A program made the translations under genes and the position numbers. From an uncultured Neglectibacter sp. (GTDB taxonomy: Bacteria > Bacillota > Clostridia > Oscillospirales > Acutalibacteraceae), in the NCBI GenBank assembly GCA_937958185.1, contig CALFFN010000036.1, positions 1-64,000 of the forward strand: a DNA stretch of 64,000 nt, read 5' to 3'. Shown here piece after piece: positions 1 to 7,848 of the stretch (within the stretch, counting starts at the first letter, position 1; each line of letters starts with the position of its first letter). Under the pieces are notes generated by a model. The model was not told where the DNA came from. It ran no database searches and saw nothing but the letters and a program-made list of their open reading frames with translations.

Positions 1-72
1 GCCCCTTCAGGGGCGAAGTCCGTAATTGCCCCTTCTAGGGGATGTGCAAACCACCAGTTCTACTGGTGGTTT
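1..72. repeat. Three consecutive stem-loops, possible IS200/IS605-type end
   Basis: Three perfect hairpins are packed into 72 bases: 1-14 (6-bp stem), 29-41 (5-bp stem, TCT loop) and 48-72 (11-bp stem, TCT loop, arms centred on ACCACCAGT and ACTGGTGGT). Closely spaced subterminal hairpins with short loops are characteristic of IS200/IS605 element ends, which TnpA recognises as single-stranded DNA. No transposase is visible in the window, so this may be the end of an element lying to the left, or a remnant. A terminator cluster of an upstream gene is the alternative; the T-run after the last stem is short. From 73 to 265 I see no gene. Confidence 0.4.
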
Positions 73-265
73 TGATTGGACGAACCAGATTTGAAAATCT
101 ATTTGGATTTTTGTCCGGCGTTTATGGTCACAACGAACAAGTGCTCCAGATCAGGCGGCAAAGACGCCTGAAAATTTCAAAAGGCATTTTTTGTGAATGG
201 AATCCGCGTTTGGAATCGTATTAGGAATAGTTCGGTTGAATACTATCGAAAGAGGCGGATTTTTA

Positions 266-1126
266 ATGGTAATCAGTCAGGTAATGGCATGGATTTCTCT
301 TTTTTTCTGTGCTGTAACGGTAATTTGCATTGTAATAGGACTGGGGAAATGTTCTCGATCTGACCATTTTCCCCGCAGATTTTTCATTCCGCTGGGACTG
401 CTGTTGCTGACGGCAGGAGCGCACGGAGTCCTTGCCGGGAATCCCGCCGACGCGACCCTGGAAACAGCGGAGCCTGCAGCTGTGCTTTTTACTTTCAACT
501 GGGGGACGATCAGCTTCCTTTTCCTTCTTTTGCTGGGCGCGGTTTGCCTTTTGTGCAATCAGATACCAAAGGGAAGAAAACTGATTTTCGGAGGGGGCTT
601 GGCTTTAGTATCGGTCTTTCTGTGTCTTCACCTGGCGCAGGTAGGGCTCCATCTGCCGGAAAGGTTTTTTGAAACGACCGCCCCGGAGGAGTCCCCGTCA
701 TCTACATTGAGTTCAGAGAGTCTCCTTTCCAGCAGCGGGGAGGAAGAAAAGCTATCTTCCTCTTCCTACATAGCTATTCCTGAGAAGGAGGACGCGTCTT
801 CTTTGGCAAAAAGCGAGGCAGAAACACAAAGCTCCGAGATATTGCCAGGCACGCCTGTGGAACAGGGAATGAAGGACGGGGTATATGAAGGCAGCGGAGA
901 AGGAAGGAATGGAGCTATTTCCGTGCGTGTTACCGTGGCAGAAGGGCGGATCACGGCAGTAGAGGTTATCGATCAAAACGAAACGCCGCGATTCTTCTCT
1001 CAGGCGGAATCTATTATCAGTTCCATTCTATCTTCTCAGACTCCAGAGGTTGAGGTAGTCGCCGGGGCAACTTTATCCTCAGAAGGGATCAAAGCCGCCG
1101 TGGCAGATGCGCTGAAGGACGCGTAA
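266..1126 (+). CDS. Membrane-anchored FMN-binding domain protein
   Basis: This 286-residue protein has three or four hydrophobic segments in its first 130 residues, then a Ser/Glu-rich linker (about 135-195), then a C-terminal FMN-binding domain of about 85 residues that begins GMKDGVYEGSGEG and carries VVAGATLSSEG near the end. That second motif matches the S/AGAT site at which FMN is attached to Thr in the NqrC/RnfG-type FMN_bind family. It is probably a small extracytoplasmic flavoprotein in electron transfer, but no Rnf or Nqr partners are nearby, so the partner is unknown. I chose ATG 266 because AGAGGCGG lies just upstream; an in-frame ATG at 197 lacks a ribosome site. It is transcribed towards the next gene and ends at a shared terminator. 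Confidence 0.72.
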   Translation: MVISQVMAWISLFFCAVTVICIVIGLGKCSRSDHFPRRFFIPLGLLLLTAGAHGVLAGNPADATLETAEPAAVLFTFNWGTISFLFLLLLGAVCLLCNQIPKGRKLIFGGGLALVSVFLCLHLAQVGLHLPERFFETTAPEESPSSTLSSESLLSSSGEEEKLSSSSYIAIPEKEDASSLAKSEAETQSSEILPGTPVEQGMKDGVYEGSGEGRNGAISVRVTVAEGRITAVEVIDQNETPRFFSQAESIISSILSSQTPEVEVVAGATLSSEGIKAAVADALKDA

Positions 1127-1148
1127 ATATCAGGCTTCACAAAACAAG

Positions 1149-1201
1149 GCAGTGCCTAACGCCCTTGAGACAATAGACCAAGGGGGCGGCACTGCTTTTT
1201 T
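1149..1201. terminator. Bidirectional intrinsic terminator
   Basis: GCAGTGCC (1149-1156) pairs with GGCACTGC (1188-1195), extended inside by CGCCCTTG pairing with CAAGGGGGCG, and is followed by a run of six T. On the minus strand the stem is followed by a T-rich stretch as well. It separates the convergent FMN-binding gene and the minus-strand membrane protein gene. Confidence 0.8.
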
Positions 1202-1241
1202 GCGGCGTTCCCTGCCAAAGACATAGAGATGCAGGAAAGGC

Positions 1242-2813
1242 TTAATCCTGATGGGGCGGCAGGGGCGGCTCGTGTTTCACGATTTCCGGCTTGCCCACGT
1301 ATTCCATATGGGGATAGATGATCTCCAAAAATTCGTCGGGGAAATAAGTGTCAAAGAAGGTCTGCACCGCGTTGGTGGCAGGGATATCGTTGATCCTTTC
1401 GGACTGCCGGTAGACCGCCCCGGCGGAAAGCGCCATGTCGACCGCCATAAAAATGGAAACGCCGACGGTCAGCGGCTTGCCCACCTTTTTCGGTATCTTT
1501 TGAATGGAGCGGGACAGCACGGGGTACAGGTCCTTTACCCAGATCAGCCCCAGAATGCCCCAGAAGAAGGAATAGAGCAGGTTGGTCCTGCCGCTGATAT
1601 TCAAAGGGGAATCGCTGTATTCCCAGGAGACCGTGCCGAACACCGCCTGCTGGAAAAAGCTGCACAGATACTCAAAGCCGCCGCCGATCACCATGCTGGC
1701 AATGAAGATCAGGGAATCCTTCTGGTTGTACATTTTGTACAGCAGCAGCGTAATGGCTACCGCCCCAAAGCCATACACCAGAATGAAGGGTCCGGCCACT
1801 ACGCTGACCCGCACCTCGAAGTGATGGGAAACGATCAGGGCGTAGATAGTCTCCAGAACAAAGCCCACCACGTTGCCCAGCATGAAGATCCAGAACAGCT
1901 TGGAGTAGCACAGCCCAAAGGCAAAGGGCGCTTCCGCCCCCTCCGGCAGCTTTTCCTCATAGGCGGCAATAGCGGATTCGTTTCGGCGGCGCAGCGCTTC
2001 CGAGGAGCGGCGGCGAATGACGTTCACGTTCTGCCGAAGCTCCTCCAGCTGCTCGTTATGCTTTAAGGAGCGCAGGTCCGGGAACGCCTTGAGCAGACGG
2101 CGGTGAAGGGGATTTGCACGGAGGTTTTCCTCGTACTTTGCCTTGAGGCGGGCAGCTTCCTTCTGCCAGTCCTTTTCCAGCACCAGCTTCTTTTCGTCCA
2201 GCGCCTGCTTTGTCCCTTCCAAAATAGTGGCTCCGGCGTACAGGCTTTCTCCCAGCTTATCCGACCCCGCTTTCAGCTTGCTGGAAACGTACTCCAGATT
2301 TTTCAGCTTCCTGTTCAGACCGATGATGGATACCACGGTGACGGCAAAGTCCGCCAGCGCAAGGCTCAGAAGGACGGTCAAAATGACCCAGCCCACTGTA
2401 CGGGGGATCAGGGAAACCAGATAGCGGGAGAAAGGCATTACAAAGCCCACCACCGCCGTCCCGGCAAATGCCCAGAGAATGGAGAATTTCAGGCAGATGT
2501 AACCGTTCAGGTTGTGGGGCTCGTTGGAATAGTCCCACCATTTCTGGTGGAAGACCTTTTCCAGCAGGAAGCCTGCGACCCATTCCAGCGCCGAGCCCAC
2601 TACCATGCTGCCCACAAGCAGTACGGGAATGCTGTGGCTCACCGGGCGCAGGCAGAAATCGATCAGCACCACGCCGAAGCCGTAAATGGGGCACAGGGGA
2701 CCATTCAGAAAGCCCCGGTTGACAAAGCGTTTTTCCACAAAAGCGGCGAAGACCACCTCGCTGCACCAGCCGAGAAACGCGTAAATAAAGAAACACCACA
2801 AATAAGTATACAT
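1242..2813 (-). CDS. Duplicated ABC_trans_CmpB-like (putative ABC-transporter type IV) membrane protein
   Basis: The protein has 523 residues in two homologous membrane halves. Residues 1-165 and about 300-450 each carry the family pattern of a helix ending in an FxxxGWxxE/GxxxE-like segment, a glycine-rich NGP/GPF-LVYGFG loop, then a helix with a conserved Glu (SALEWVAG; GGGFEYLC) and a W-[DE]-Y-S motif. This resembles the putative ABC-transporter type IV family (PF06541), usually a single copy of about 200-300 residues. A charged coiled-coil linker (about 190-290) joins the halves. No ATPase is adjacent and the substrate is unknown. Its promoter at 2898-2926 overlaps the end of the neighbouring nnr gene. 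Confidence 0.7.
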   Translation of the reverse strand: MYTYLWCFFIYAFLGWCSEVVFAAFVEKRFVNRGFLNGPLCPIYGFGVVLIDFCLRPVSHSIPVLLVGSMVVGSALEWVAGFLLEKVFHQKWWDYSNEPHNLNGYICLKFSILWAFAGTAVVGFVMPFSRYLVSLIPRTVGWVILTVLLSLALADFAVTVVSIIGLNRKLKNLEYVSSKLKAGSDKLGESLYAGATILEGTKQALDEKKLVLEKDWQKEAARLKAKYEENLRANPLHRRLLKAFPDLRSLKHNEQLEELRQNVNVIRRRSSEALRRRNESAIAAYEEKLPEGAEAPFAFGLCYSKLFWIFMLGNVVGFVLETIYALIVSHHFEVRVSVVAGPFILVYGFGAVAITLLLYKMYNQKDSLIFIASMVIGGGFEYLCSFFQQAVFGTVSWEYSDSPLNISGRTNLLYSFFWGILGLIWVKDLYPVLSRSIQKIPKKVGKPLTVGVSIFMAVDMALSAGAVYRQSERINDIPATNAVQTFFDTYFPDEFLEIIYPHMEYVGKPEIVKHEPPLPPHQD

Positions 2814-2897
2814 GAACCCATTTTGCCGGAAGACCCGGCTCCCCTTCCTCTTACCAGAACTTACCGCCCTCGTGTAAGAAATATGATATCAAAGTGC

Positions 2898-2926
2898 ATT
2901 GTAGCAAATAAAAAGCGGTGTGTAAA
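2898..2926 (-). promoter_or_regulatory. Sigma-A-type promoter of the duplicated membrane protein gene
   Basis: Read on the minus strand, TTTACA (2921-2926), a 17-bp spacer and TACAAT (2898-2903) form a good vegetative promoter about 85 bp upstream of the start at 2813. Confidence 0.6.
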
Positions 2927-2933
2927 GCGGTTT

Positions 2934-4448
2934 TCAGAATTTCCGCAGGACCTCCGGCAGAGCTGCCAGCAGGTCCGTAGGCAGCATGGAACGCTGCCCC
3001 AGCCGCCGGGCGCACAGGTCGCCTGCAAGCCCGTGGAGGTAGACGCCTGTCACCGCGGCCTCAAAGGGGAGAATCCCCTGTGCCGCCAAAGAAGCGATCA
3101 TGCCCGCCAGCACATCGCCGCTGCCGCCTTTTGCCATGCCCGCGTTCCCCGTGGGGTTCACGGCGCATCTGCCGTCCGGGGAAGCGATGACCGTTGCCGC
3201 GCCCTTCAGCGCCACCACCGCCCCGGTCTCCCGGGCTTTCTCCCGGGCGGCGCCCAGCCTGTCCGCCTGGATCTCAGGAACGGCGTCGCCGCAGAGCCGC
3301 GCCATTTCGCCCGGGTGAGGGGTCAAGATCAGCGGCGCTTCCACGTCTTCCAGAATACCCGGACGGCGGGCGGCAAAGTTCAGGGCATCTGCGTCTGCCA
3401 CCAGCGGTACGGTGCAGTGGGAAAAGATGATCGGACACACCAGCTCCGCCCGTTCTCCCAGCCCACACCCCACAAGGCAGGCGGAAGCCCCCTCGATCGC
3501 ACGGTTCAGGCGCTCCGTGCTTTCCGCTCGGCGGTTCTCCCAGTCCAAAACGGTGAATACTGCTTCCGGCACCGCCTGGGCAAGAATGGGGTACAGGCTC
3601 TTTTCCACGGCAATGTGCAATAGCCCCACGCCGCAGCGCAAAGCGGCTTTTGCCGCCATGATACATGCCCCTGCCATGCCGTAGCTGCCGCAGACCAGCA
3701 GCAGCCTGCCCAGTGCCCCCTTGTTGCTTTGGGGGTCAAGGGGGCGGAGCTGGGCGCGGGGGAAATCGTCGTCCGTCTCGAAAAAGCGGGTCTCCGCCGC
3801 TTCCAGCAGCACCGGGGAGACCCCCACCTGCCGGATCACGGTCTCTCCGCAGTATTCCCTGGCGGGATAGGAGCAGTTGGCAGGCTTTTTCCCGGTAAAG
3901 GTCACGGTCACGTCCGCCCGGAAAGCGCCCGCCGCCACCTGCCCGGTATCACACATCGCTCCGCTGGGCAGGTCGGCGGAAATGCGCAGGCAGTCCCGGC
4001 GGTTCGCCGCTTCCAGAAGGTCCAGCCCGTCCCCGGAAAATTCTCCCCGGAAGCTAAACCCGAATACGCAGTCCAGGATCACGTCCGCTTTTTCCAGCGC
4101 CGACAGCGCTTCCTCCCGGTTTTCCTGCACGGAAAGCACTGCCACATTCTCCGGCATGGCGCGAAAGGCAGCGGCGGCAAGAGGTGTTTTCGGCTCCCCC
4201 TGCAGCAACAGCACGGTGCAGCGGAACCCCCGCTCCGACAGGTGGCGGGCGCAGACAAAGCCGTCCCCGCCGTTATTGCCCCTGCCGCAGAGCAGGACCG
4301 CGCGCTTCCCGGCGGCGGGGCGGCAGCGGCTTTCCGTTTCCTGCGCCAGCGCTGCGCCGGCGTTCTCCATCAGCGTTTGCAGCGGCGTGCCGGAGCGCTC
4401 CGCCATGCCTTCCAGCCGCTGCATTTCTTCCCTGCAAAACAGTTTCAC
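2934..4448 (-). CDS. nnr: Bifunctional NAD(P)H-hydrate epimerase / ADP-dependent dehydratase
   Basis: This enzyme repairs hydrated NADH and NADPH: an N-terminal YjeF_N epimerase interconverts R- and S-NAD(P)HX, and a C-terminal ribokinase-like dehydratase restores NAD(P)H at the expense of ADP (or ATP). The epimerase shows GRGNNGGDGFVCARHL, and the dehydratase shows LTPHPGEMARL and GNAGMAKGGSGDVLAGM near the C-terminus. The length (504 residues) is normal for the fused form. I place the start at GTG 4448 because GAGGGAGG lies 9 bases upstream; the longer reading frame would need a TTG at 4478 without a ribosome site. It is divergent from the FMN riboswitch and ribU. Confidence 0.88.
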   Translation of the reverse strand: MKLFCREEMQRLEGMAERSGTPLQTLMENAGAALAQETESRCRPAAGKRAVLLCGRGNNGGDGFVCARHLSERGFRCTVLLLQGEPKTPLAAAAFRAMPENVAVLSVQENREEALSALEKADVILDCVFGFSFRGEFSGDGLDLLEAANRRDCLRISADLPSGAMCDTGQVAAGAFRADVTVTFTGKKPANCSYPAREYCGETVIRQVGVSPVLLEAAETRFFETDDDFPRAQLRPLDPQSNKGALGRLLLVCGSYGMAGACIMAAKAALRCGVGLLHIAVEKSLYPILAQAVPEAVFTVLDWENRRAESTERLNRAIEGASACLVGCGLGERAELVCPIIFSHCTVPLVADADALNFAARRPGILEDVEAPLILTPHPGEMARLCGDAVPEIQADRLGAAREKARETGAVVALKGAATVIASPDGRCAVNPTGNAGMAKGGSGDVLAGMIASLAAQGILPFEAAVTGVYLHGLAGDLCARRLGQRSMLPTDLLAALPEVLRKF

Positions 4449-4515
4449 AGCGATGTTCCCTCCCTCTTTTTGAGACAAAGGTCAAAAATTTTTTCAGCCT
4501 TTTTCCCCGGCAGCC

Positions 4516-4544
4516 TTGACAAGATAAAATCTTCCTAGTAGAAT
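4516..4544 (+). promoter_or_regulatory. Promoter of the FMN riboswitch-ribU unit
   Basis: TTGACA (4516-4521), 17-bp spacer, TAGAAT (4539-4544). It ends 16 bases before the riboswitch aptamer begins. Confidence 0.8.
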
Positions 4545-4560
4545 AATACCAGCAAATAGT

Positions 4561-4674
4561 CTTCGGGGCAAGGTGAAATTCCTGACCGGCAGTGAAAGTC
4601 TGCGAGCGGCGGTGCTTCCGCCGTTGAATCGGTGCAATTCCGATACCGACGGTACAGTCCGGATGGAAGAAGAT
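4561..4674 (+). promoter_or_regulatory. FMN riboswitch (RFN element)
   Basis: The conserved RFN core is readable: GGGGCAAGGTGAAATTCC at 4565-4582, ACCGGCAGTGAAAGTC at 4585-4600, TGCGAGC, a variable GC-rich hairpin (about 4607-4625), then GATACCGACGGTACAGTCCG (4642-4661) and GGATGGAAGA. This is the FMN aptamer. A terminator hairpin follows at 4720, so regulation is probably transcriptional: FMN binding would favour the terminator and lower expression of the riboflavin importer downstream. Confidence 0.95.
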
Positions 4675-4719
4675 GAAACAGGGCGATCCGCGTAGTTTTG
4701 CGGGTCCCCGGCTTCGTTC

Positions 4720-4754
4720 CCGGAGGGCGTCTGGCGCCTCCGGCTTTTTGTTTT
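4720..4754 (+). terminator. Riboswitch expression-platform terminator
   Basis: CCGGAGG (4720-4726) pairs with CCTCCGG (4737-4743) and is followed by CTTTTTGTTTT. The position between aptamer and ribU start fits the off-state terminator of a class acting by premature termination. Confidence 0.75.
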
Positions 4755-4807
4755 CCCGAACCTTTTGCAGCAGAATAAAATTTTCCAAAGGGAAAGGAAA
4801 TGATGTG

Positions 4808-5407
4808 ATGCAAAAGAAATTCAACGCAAGAAAGCTGGCTGTGACGGCCGTCATGGGAGCGGTGGCGGCGGTGCTGATGTTTTTAAGCTTCAGCGTACCT
4901 GTGATCCCCTCCTTCATCAAGCTGGATTTTTCCGAGCTGCCCGCGTTGATCGCGGCGTTCAGCATGGGACCTCTTTCCGGCGCGGCGGTGTGCTTTGTGA
5001 AGAACCTGGTGAACGTGCTGTTTACCAGCACCGCCGGGGCAGGGGAGCTGTGCAACTTCCTGATGGGCGTCACCTTCGTGGTGCCCGCGGGTCTGATCTA
5101 CAAGAAGCAGAAGAACCTGAAGGGCGCTGTGATAGGTTCCCTGGTGGGCGCGGCGGTGATGGCTGTGTGCAGCCTGCCCATCAATTATTTCATCAGCTAT
5201 CCCGCCTATTCCCTGTTCTACGGGCTGACCACGGACATCATTCTGGGAATGTACCGGGCGATAAACCCCAATGTGGGGAGCCTGTTTGACGCGCTGCTGT
5301 GGTTCAACGCGCCCTTCACCTTTGTCAAGGGGCTGTGCGATGTGGTCCTGACGTTCCTTGTCTACAAGCGCCTGTCCCCCGTCATCAAAAAGCTGGCGAA
5401 TATCTGA
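4808..5407 (+). CDS. ribU: Riboflavin ECF transporter S component RibU
   Basis: This is the substrate-binding membrane subunit of an energy-coupling-factor importer for riboflavin. The 199-residue protein is almost wholly hydrophobic, with about six helices. It begins MQKKFNARKLAVTAVMGAV and contains the family-typical P-x-I-P-F-I-K-LDFSELPALIAAF stretch near residue 40 and KNLVNVL/CNFLMG loops. Identity is supported by the FMN riboswitch immediately upstream. The shared EcfAA'T module is not in the window. I use ATG 4808 after AAAGGGAAAGG; an overlapping GTG at 4805 is possible. The frame extending upstream into the riboswitch is not coding. Confidence 0.92.
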   Translation: MQKKFNARKLAVTAVMGAVAAVLMFLSFSVPVIPSFIKLDFSELPALIAAFSMGPLSGAAVCFVKNLVNVLFTSTAGAGELCNFLMGVTFVVPAGLIYKKQKNLKGAVIGSLVGAAVMAVCSLPINYFISYPAYSLFYGLTTDIILGMYRAINPNVGSLFDALLWFNAPFTFVKGLCDVVLTFLVYKRLSPVIKKLANI

Positions 5408-5443
5408 GCCGGAAAGACTTCCGGCAGCGCTCAAAAAAACTGC

Positions 5444-5472
5444 TTGACATTTCGGGCGGGGCATTGTATAAT
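5444..5472 (+). promoter_or_regulatory. Consensus promoter of infC-rpmI-rplT
   Basis: TTGACA (5444-5449), exactly 17 bp, then TATAAT (5467-5472): a perfect vegetative consensus, as expected for a translation operon. Confidence 0.92.
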
Positions 5473-5478
5473 CTTTCA

Positions 5479-5773
5479 CGGTAAAACAAAGCGGAGAAAG
5501 TTCCGGGCTTCAAAATGCTTTAGGTTTTGAGAAGAAAGCCTAAGGCTGCACAGTCTCAGGCTTTCTTTCACCCGTGCGGTTCTGTCCGGCACAGGTCAAT
5601 ATCGAAACGGAAAGTATGCGGCTTCGGCAGGGCGTTTATGGCGTTCTGGGCGGGGTGCGGTGCTTTCGGTTGCGGGATTGATTGCGGACAGGATTTCCTG
5701 TCCGCTTTTTTGCGGCGTTTTTCGGGTACGCTTTGAAACACAGTTTGAGGAATCTTGATGGAGGTGCTTACCA
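5479..5773 (+). promoter_or_regulatory. infC operon leader (L20-leader-like attenuator)
   Basis: About 295 nt of non-coding transcript separate the promoter from infC. It contains a 10-bp stem (5532-5541 with 5558-5567) and then a perfect 9-bp terminator (5684-5705). Long attenuated leaders in front of infC-rpmI-rplT are known in Bacillus, where ribosomal protein L20 binds the leader and promotes termination. I infer the same autoregulation here from position and structure; the L20-binding pseudoknot was not modelled. Confidence 0.6.
5684..5711 (+). terminator. Terminator inside the infC leader
   Basis: GCGGACAGG (5684-5692) pairs perfectly with CCTGTCCGC (5697-5705) around an ATTT loop, followed by six T. 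It lies upstream of the first gene, so it must act as an attenuator rather than end an operon. Confidence 0.85.
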
Positions 5774-6292
5774 ATCGGCAACAAAGAACTGCAAATCAAC
5801 GAACAAATCCGTGACAAAGAGCTTCGCGTAGTGGACACCGACGGCTCCCAGCTGGGCATCATGCCCCTGAAGCAGGCGTTGGAGCTGGCGGAGCAGCGGA
5901 ATCTCGATCTGGTGAAGATCGCGCCCCAGGCAAAGCCGCCGGTGTGTAAGATCATCGACTACGGCAAGTTCCGGTTCGAGCAATCGAAGAGGGAAAAGGA
6001 GCAGCGGAAGAACCAGAGAGTCGTTGAAATCAAGGAAGTACGTCTTTCTCTCAACATCGACACCCATGATTTTGAGACAAAGAGAAACCATGCTGCCCGC
6101 TTTATTTCCGAAGGGAATAAGGTAAAGGCTTCCATCCGTTTCCGCGGAAGGGAAATGGGGCACCCCGAATTGGGACAGGAGATCATGCAGCGGTTCGCCG
6201 ACGCGATGTCCGAAGTCGCCAATGTGGAGAAAGCCCCTAAGCTGGAGGGCAGGACAATGCTGATGTTCCTTGCACCCAAGCCCGTCAAATAA
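5774..6292 (+). CDS. infC: Translation initiation factor IF-3
   Basis: IF-3 binds the 30S subunit, blocks premature 50S joining and proofreads the initiator tRNA-start codon pair. The N domain (NKELQINEQIRDKELRVVD...) and C domain (KEVRLSLNIDTHDF, VKASIRFRGREM, LMFLAPKPVK) are complete at 172 residues. No ATG, GTG or TTG exists in frame between the stop at 5756-5758 and GTG 5831, which lies inside the conserved N domain. The ribosome site GGAGG (5760-5764) sits 9 bases before ATC 5774, and initiation there gives the standard N-terminus. Rare AUU/AUC/AUA starts are a known device for IF-3 autoregulation. Confidence 0.93.
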   Translation: MGNKELQINEQIRDKELRVVDTDGSQLGIMPLKQALELAEQRNLDLVKIAPQAKPPVCKIIDYGKFRFEQSKREKEQRKNQRVVEIKEVRLSLNIDTHDFETKRNHAARFISEGNKVKASIRFRGREMGHPELGQEIMQRFADAMSEVANVEKAPKLEGRTMLMFLAPKPVK

Positions 6293-6319
6293 TGTAAAAT
6301 TTTTAAGGAGGACTGTAAA

Positions 6320-6523
6320 ATGCCGAAGCTTAAAACACACAGCGGCGCCAAGAAGCGCTTCAAGTTGTCCAAGAATGGAAAAGTGATCCGTGGTCATGCC
6401 TATATGAGCCATCTGTGCAACGGTCACGGCAAGACCCCCAAGACCAAGCGTCACGCCCGGGGCACTGTGGTGGCGGATAAGACCAACACCGCCGCCGTCA
6501 AGCGGATGCTGCCCTATAAATAA
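6320..6523 (+). CDS. rpmI: 50S ribosomal protein L35
   Basis: The 67-residue basic protein begins MPKLKTHSGAKKRFKLSKNG and matches the short L35 family throughout (RGHAYMSHL, KTKRHARG). AAGGAGG lies at the usual distance before the ATG. It is the second gene of the infC-rpmI-rplT operon and binds 23S rRNA in the large subunit. Confidence 0.97.
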   Translation: MPKLKTHSGAKKRFKLSKNGKVIRGHAYMSHLCNGHGKTPKTKRHARGTVVADKTNTAAVKRMLPYK

Positions 6524-6580
6524 ACCGTAAGGGACGTTTCAAAATTTCATTTTTCGACAATCAGAAAGGATTGAGTATAC

Positions 6581-6934
6581 ATGGCCAGAGTTAAGGGCGC
6601 TATGATGACGCGCAAAAGAAGAAAGAAAGTATTGAAGCTTGCCAAGGGCTATTGGGGTTCCAAGAGCCGCCATTTCAAAATGGCGAAACAGGCTGTTATG
6701 AAGTCCGGCAACTATGCCTATATCGGCCGCAAGCAGCGCAAGCGGGACTTCCGCCGCCTGTGGATCACCAGGATTTCCGCAGCCTGCCGCATGAACGACA
6801 TCAATTATTCCACCTTTATGAACGGTTTGAAGAAAGCCGGCGTGACCCTGAACCGGAAAATGCTTTCCGAAATCGCCATCGCCGACCCTGCCGGTTTCAC
6901 CGCATTGGTGGAAAAGGCAAAGGCAGCCCTCTAA
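6581..6934 (+). CDS. rplT: 50S ribosomal protein L20
   Basis: The 117-residue protein begins MARVKGAMMTRKRRKKVLKL and carries the L20 signature (GYWGSKSRHFKMAKQAVMKS, FRRLWITRI, YSTFMNGLKKAGV). It is an early 50S assembly protein and the probable feedback regulator of the leader described at 5479. It ends the operon before a strong terminator. Confidence 0.97.
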   Translation: MARVKGAMMTRKRRKKVLKLAKGYWGSKSRHFKMAKQAVMKSGNYAYIGRKQRKRDFRRLWITRISAACRMNDINYSTFMNGLKKAGVTLNRKMLSEIAIADPAGFTALVEKAKAAL

Positions 6935-6947
6935 TAAGCTGTTATTG

Positions 6948-6985
6948 CGCCTGAGGCATTCCGCCTTGGGCGTTTCCGTTTTTTT
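6948..6985 (+). terminator. Terminator of the infC-rpmI-rplT operon
   Basis: A 10-bp stem with two G-T pairs (6948-6957 with 6963-6972) is followed by TTTCCG and seven T. Confidence 0.85.
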
Positions 6986-7014
6986 GGATTTTCCCGGGAA
7001 GGAGTGAGAAGCGC

Positions 7015-7848
7015 ATGGCGGGAAACCGTATTACCAGCCGGCAGAACCCTGTTATTCGCCGGGCGGCGGCGCTGTCCCGCAGCGGGGAGGAGCGCCGGGC
7101 GCAGGGGAAATTTCTCTGCGAGGGCGCCCGCCTGTGCCGGGACGCCGTACTGTCGGGGCTTTCGGTGGAGACCTGCTTTTACACCGCTCCGGCGGCGCAA
7201 AAATACGGGGATTATCTTGCCCCGCTTCTCACCGCCTGCGGGGAAAGCTATGAGATCGAGGACCACGTGGCGGCGCTGCTGTCCTCTACCAAAGCCCCGC
7301 AGGGGGTGTTCTGCGTCTGCCAGGTTCCCGATACGCTGGGACAGGCTTTTTCCAAAGCCGAGCCGACCCTGCCCAGCCTGCTGGTATTGGAAAATTTGCA
7401 GGACCCCGGCAATCTGGGCACGGTGCTGCGCACAGCGGAAGCACTGGGCGTGGAAGAGGTCGTCCTGCTGGGCGAGTGCTGTGACCCGTTGTCTCCCAAA
7501 GTGCTGCGGGCGTCCATGGGCGCGGTGTTCCGGGTCGGATTATGCCTGGAAAGAGAGCCTGAAAAATTATGTAAACTGCTAAAGGATCACAGCTATACTC
7601 TCCATGCCGCTGTGCCGGACCGGGGAGCGGTGCAGATCACCGCGGTGGATTTTACCGCCGGGAAGCATGCCGTGTTCATCGGCAATGAAGGCAACGGGCT
7701 GACGGAGGGAACCATCGCCCTCTGCCACGACAGCGTGACGATCCCCATGGGGGGCAGGGCGGAGTCGCTGAACGCGTCTGCCGCCGCCACTATTTTGCTG
7801 TGGGAAATGCGGCGGGGTATGCCGCGGAAGGGAGAGCGCCATGGATAA
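7015..7848 (+). CDS. SpoU/TrmH-family RNA 2'-O-methyltransferase
   Basis: This 277-residue enzyme should methylate a ribose 2'-OH in rRNA or tRNA using S-adenosylmethionine. It has an N-terminal substrate-binding domain (ITSRQNPVIRRAAAL...) and a C-terminal knotted SpoU domain with LLVLENLQDPGNLGTVLRTA (motif 1), IGNEGNGLT (motif 2) and IPMGGRAESLNASAAATILL (motif 3). The order resembles the 23S rRNA methyltransferase often found near rplT in Firmicutes. ATG 7015 follows AAGGAGTGAG. Its end overlaps dprA by 8 bases, indicating translational coupling. The target nucleotide cannot be read from sequence. Confidence 0.88.
   Translation: MAGNRITSRQNPVIRRAAALSRSGEERRAQGKFLCEGARLCRDAVLSGLSVETCFYTAPAAQKYGDYLAPLLTACGESYEIEDHVAALLSSTKAPQGVFCVCQVPDTLGQAFSKAEPTLPSLLVLENLQDPGNLGTVLRTAEALGVEEVVLLGECCDPLSPKVLRASMGAVFRVGLCLEREPEKLCKLLKDHSYTLHAAVPDRGAVQITAVDFTAGKHAVFIGNEGNGLTEGTIALCHDSVTIPMGGRAESLNASAAATILLWEMRRGMPRKGERHG

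Noticed and set aside
42..224. 60-codon frame at the left edge
   Set aside because: Begins inside hairpin 29-41/48-72, no ribosome site, no similarity.
2103..3623. 506-codon open frame on the plus strand opposite the membrane protein and nnr genes
   Set aside because: It is antisense to two well-supported genes, spans their junction, and has no domain similarity; long antisense frames are expected in GC-rich DNA.
5479..5773. T-box riboswitch in front of infC
   Set aside because: No T-box core (TGGNACCGCG-like) and no specifier arrangement; the leader position and terminator fit an L20-type leader.
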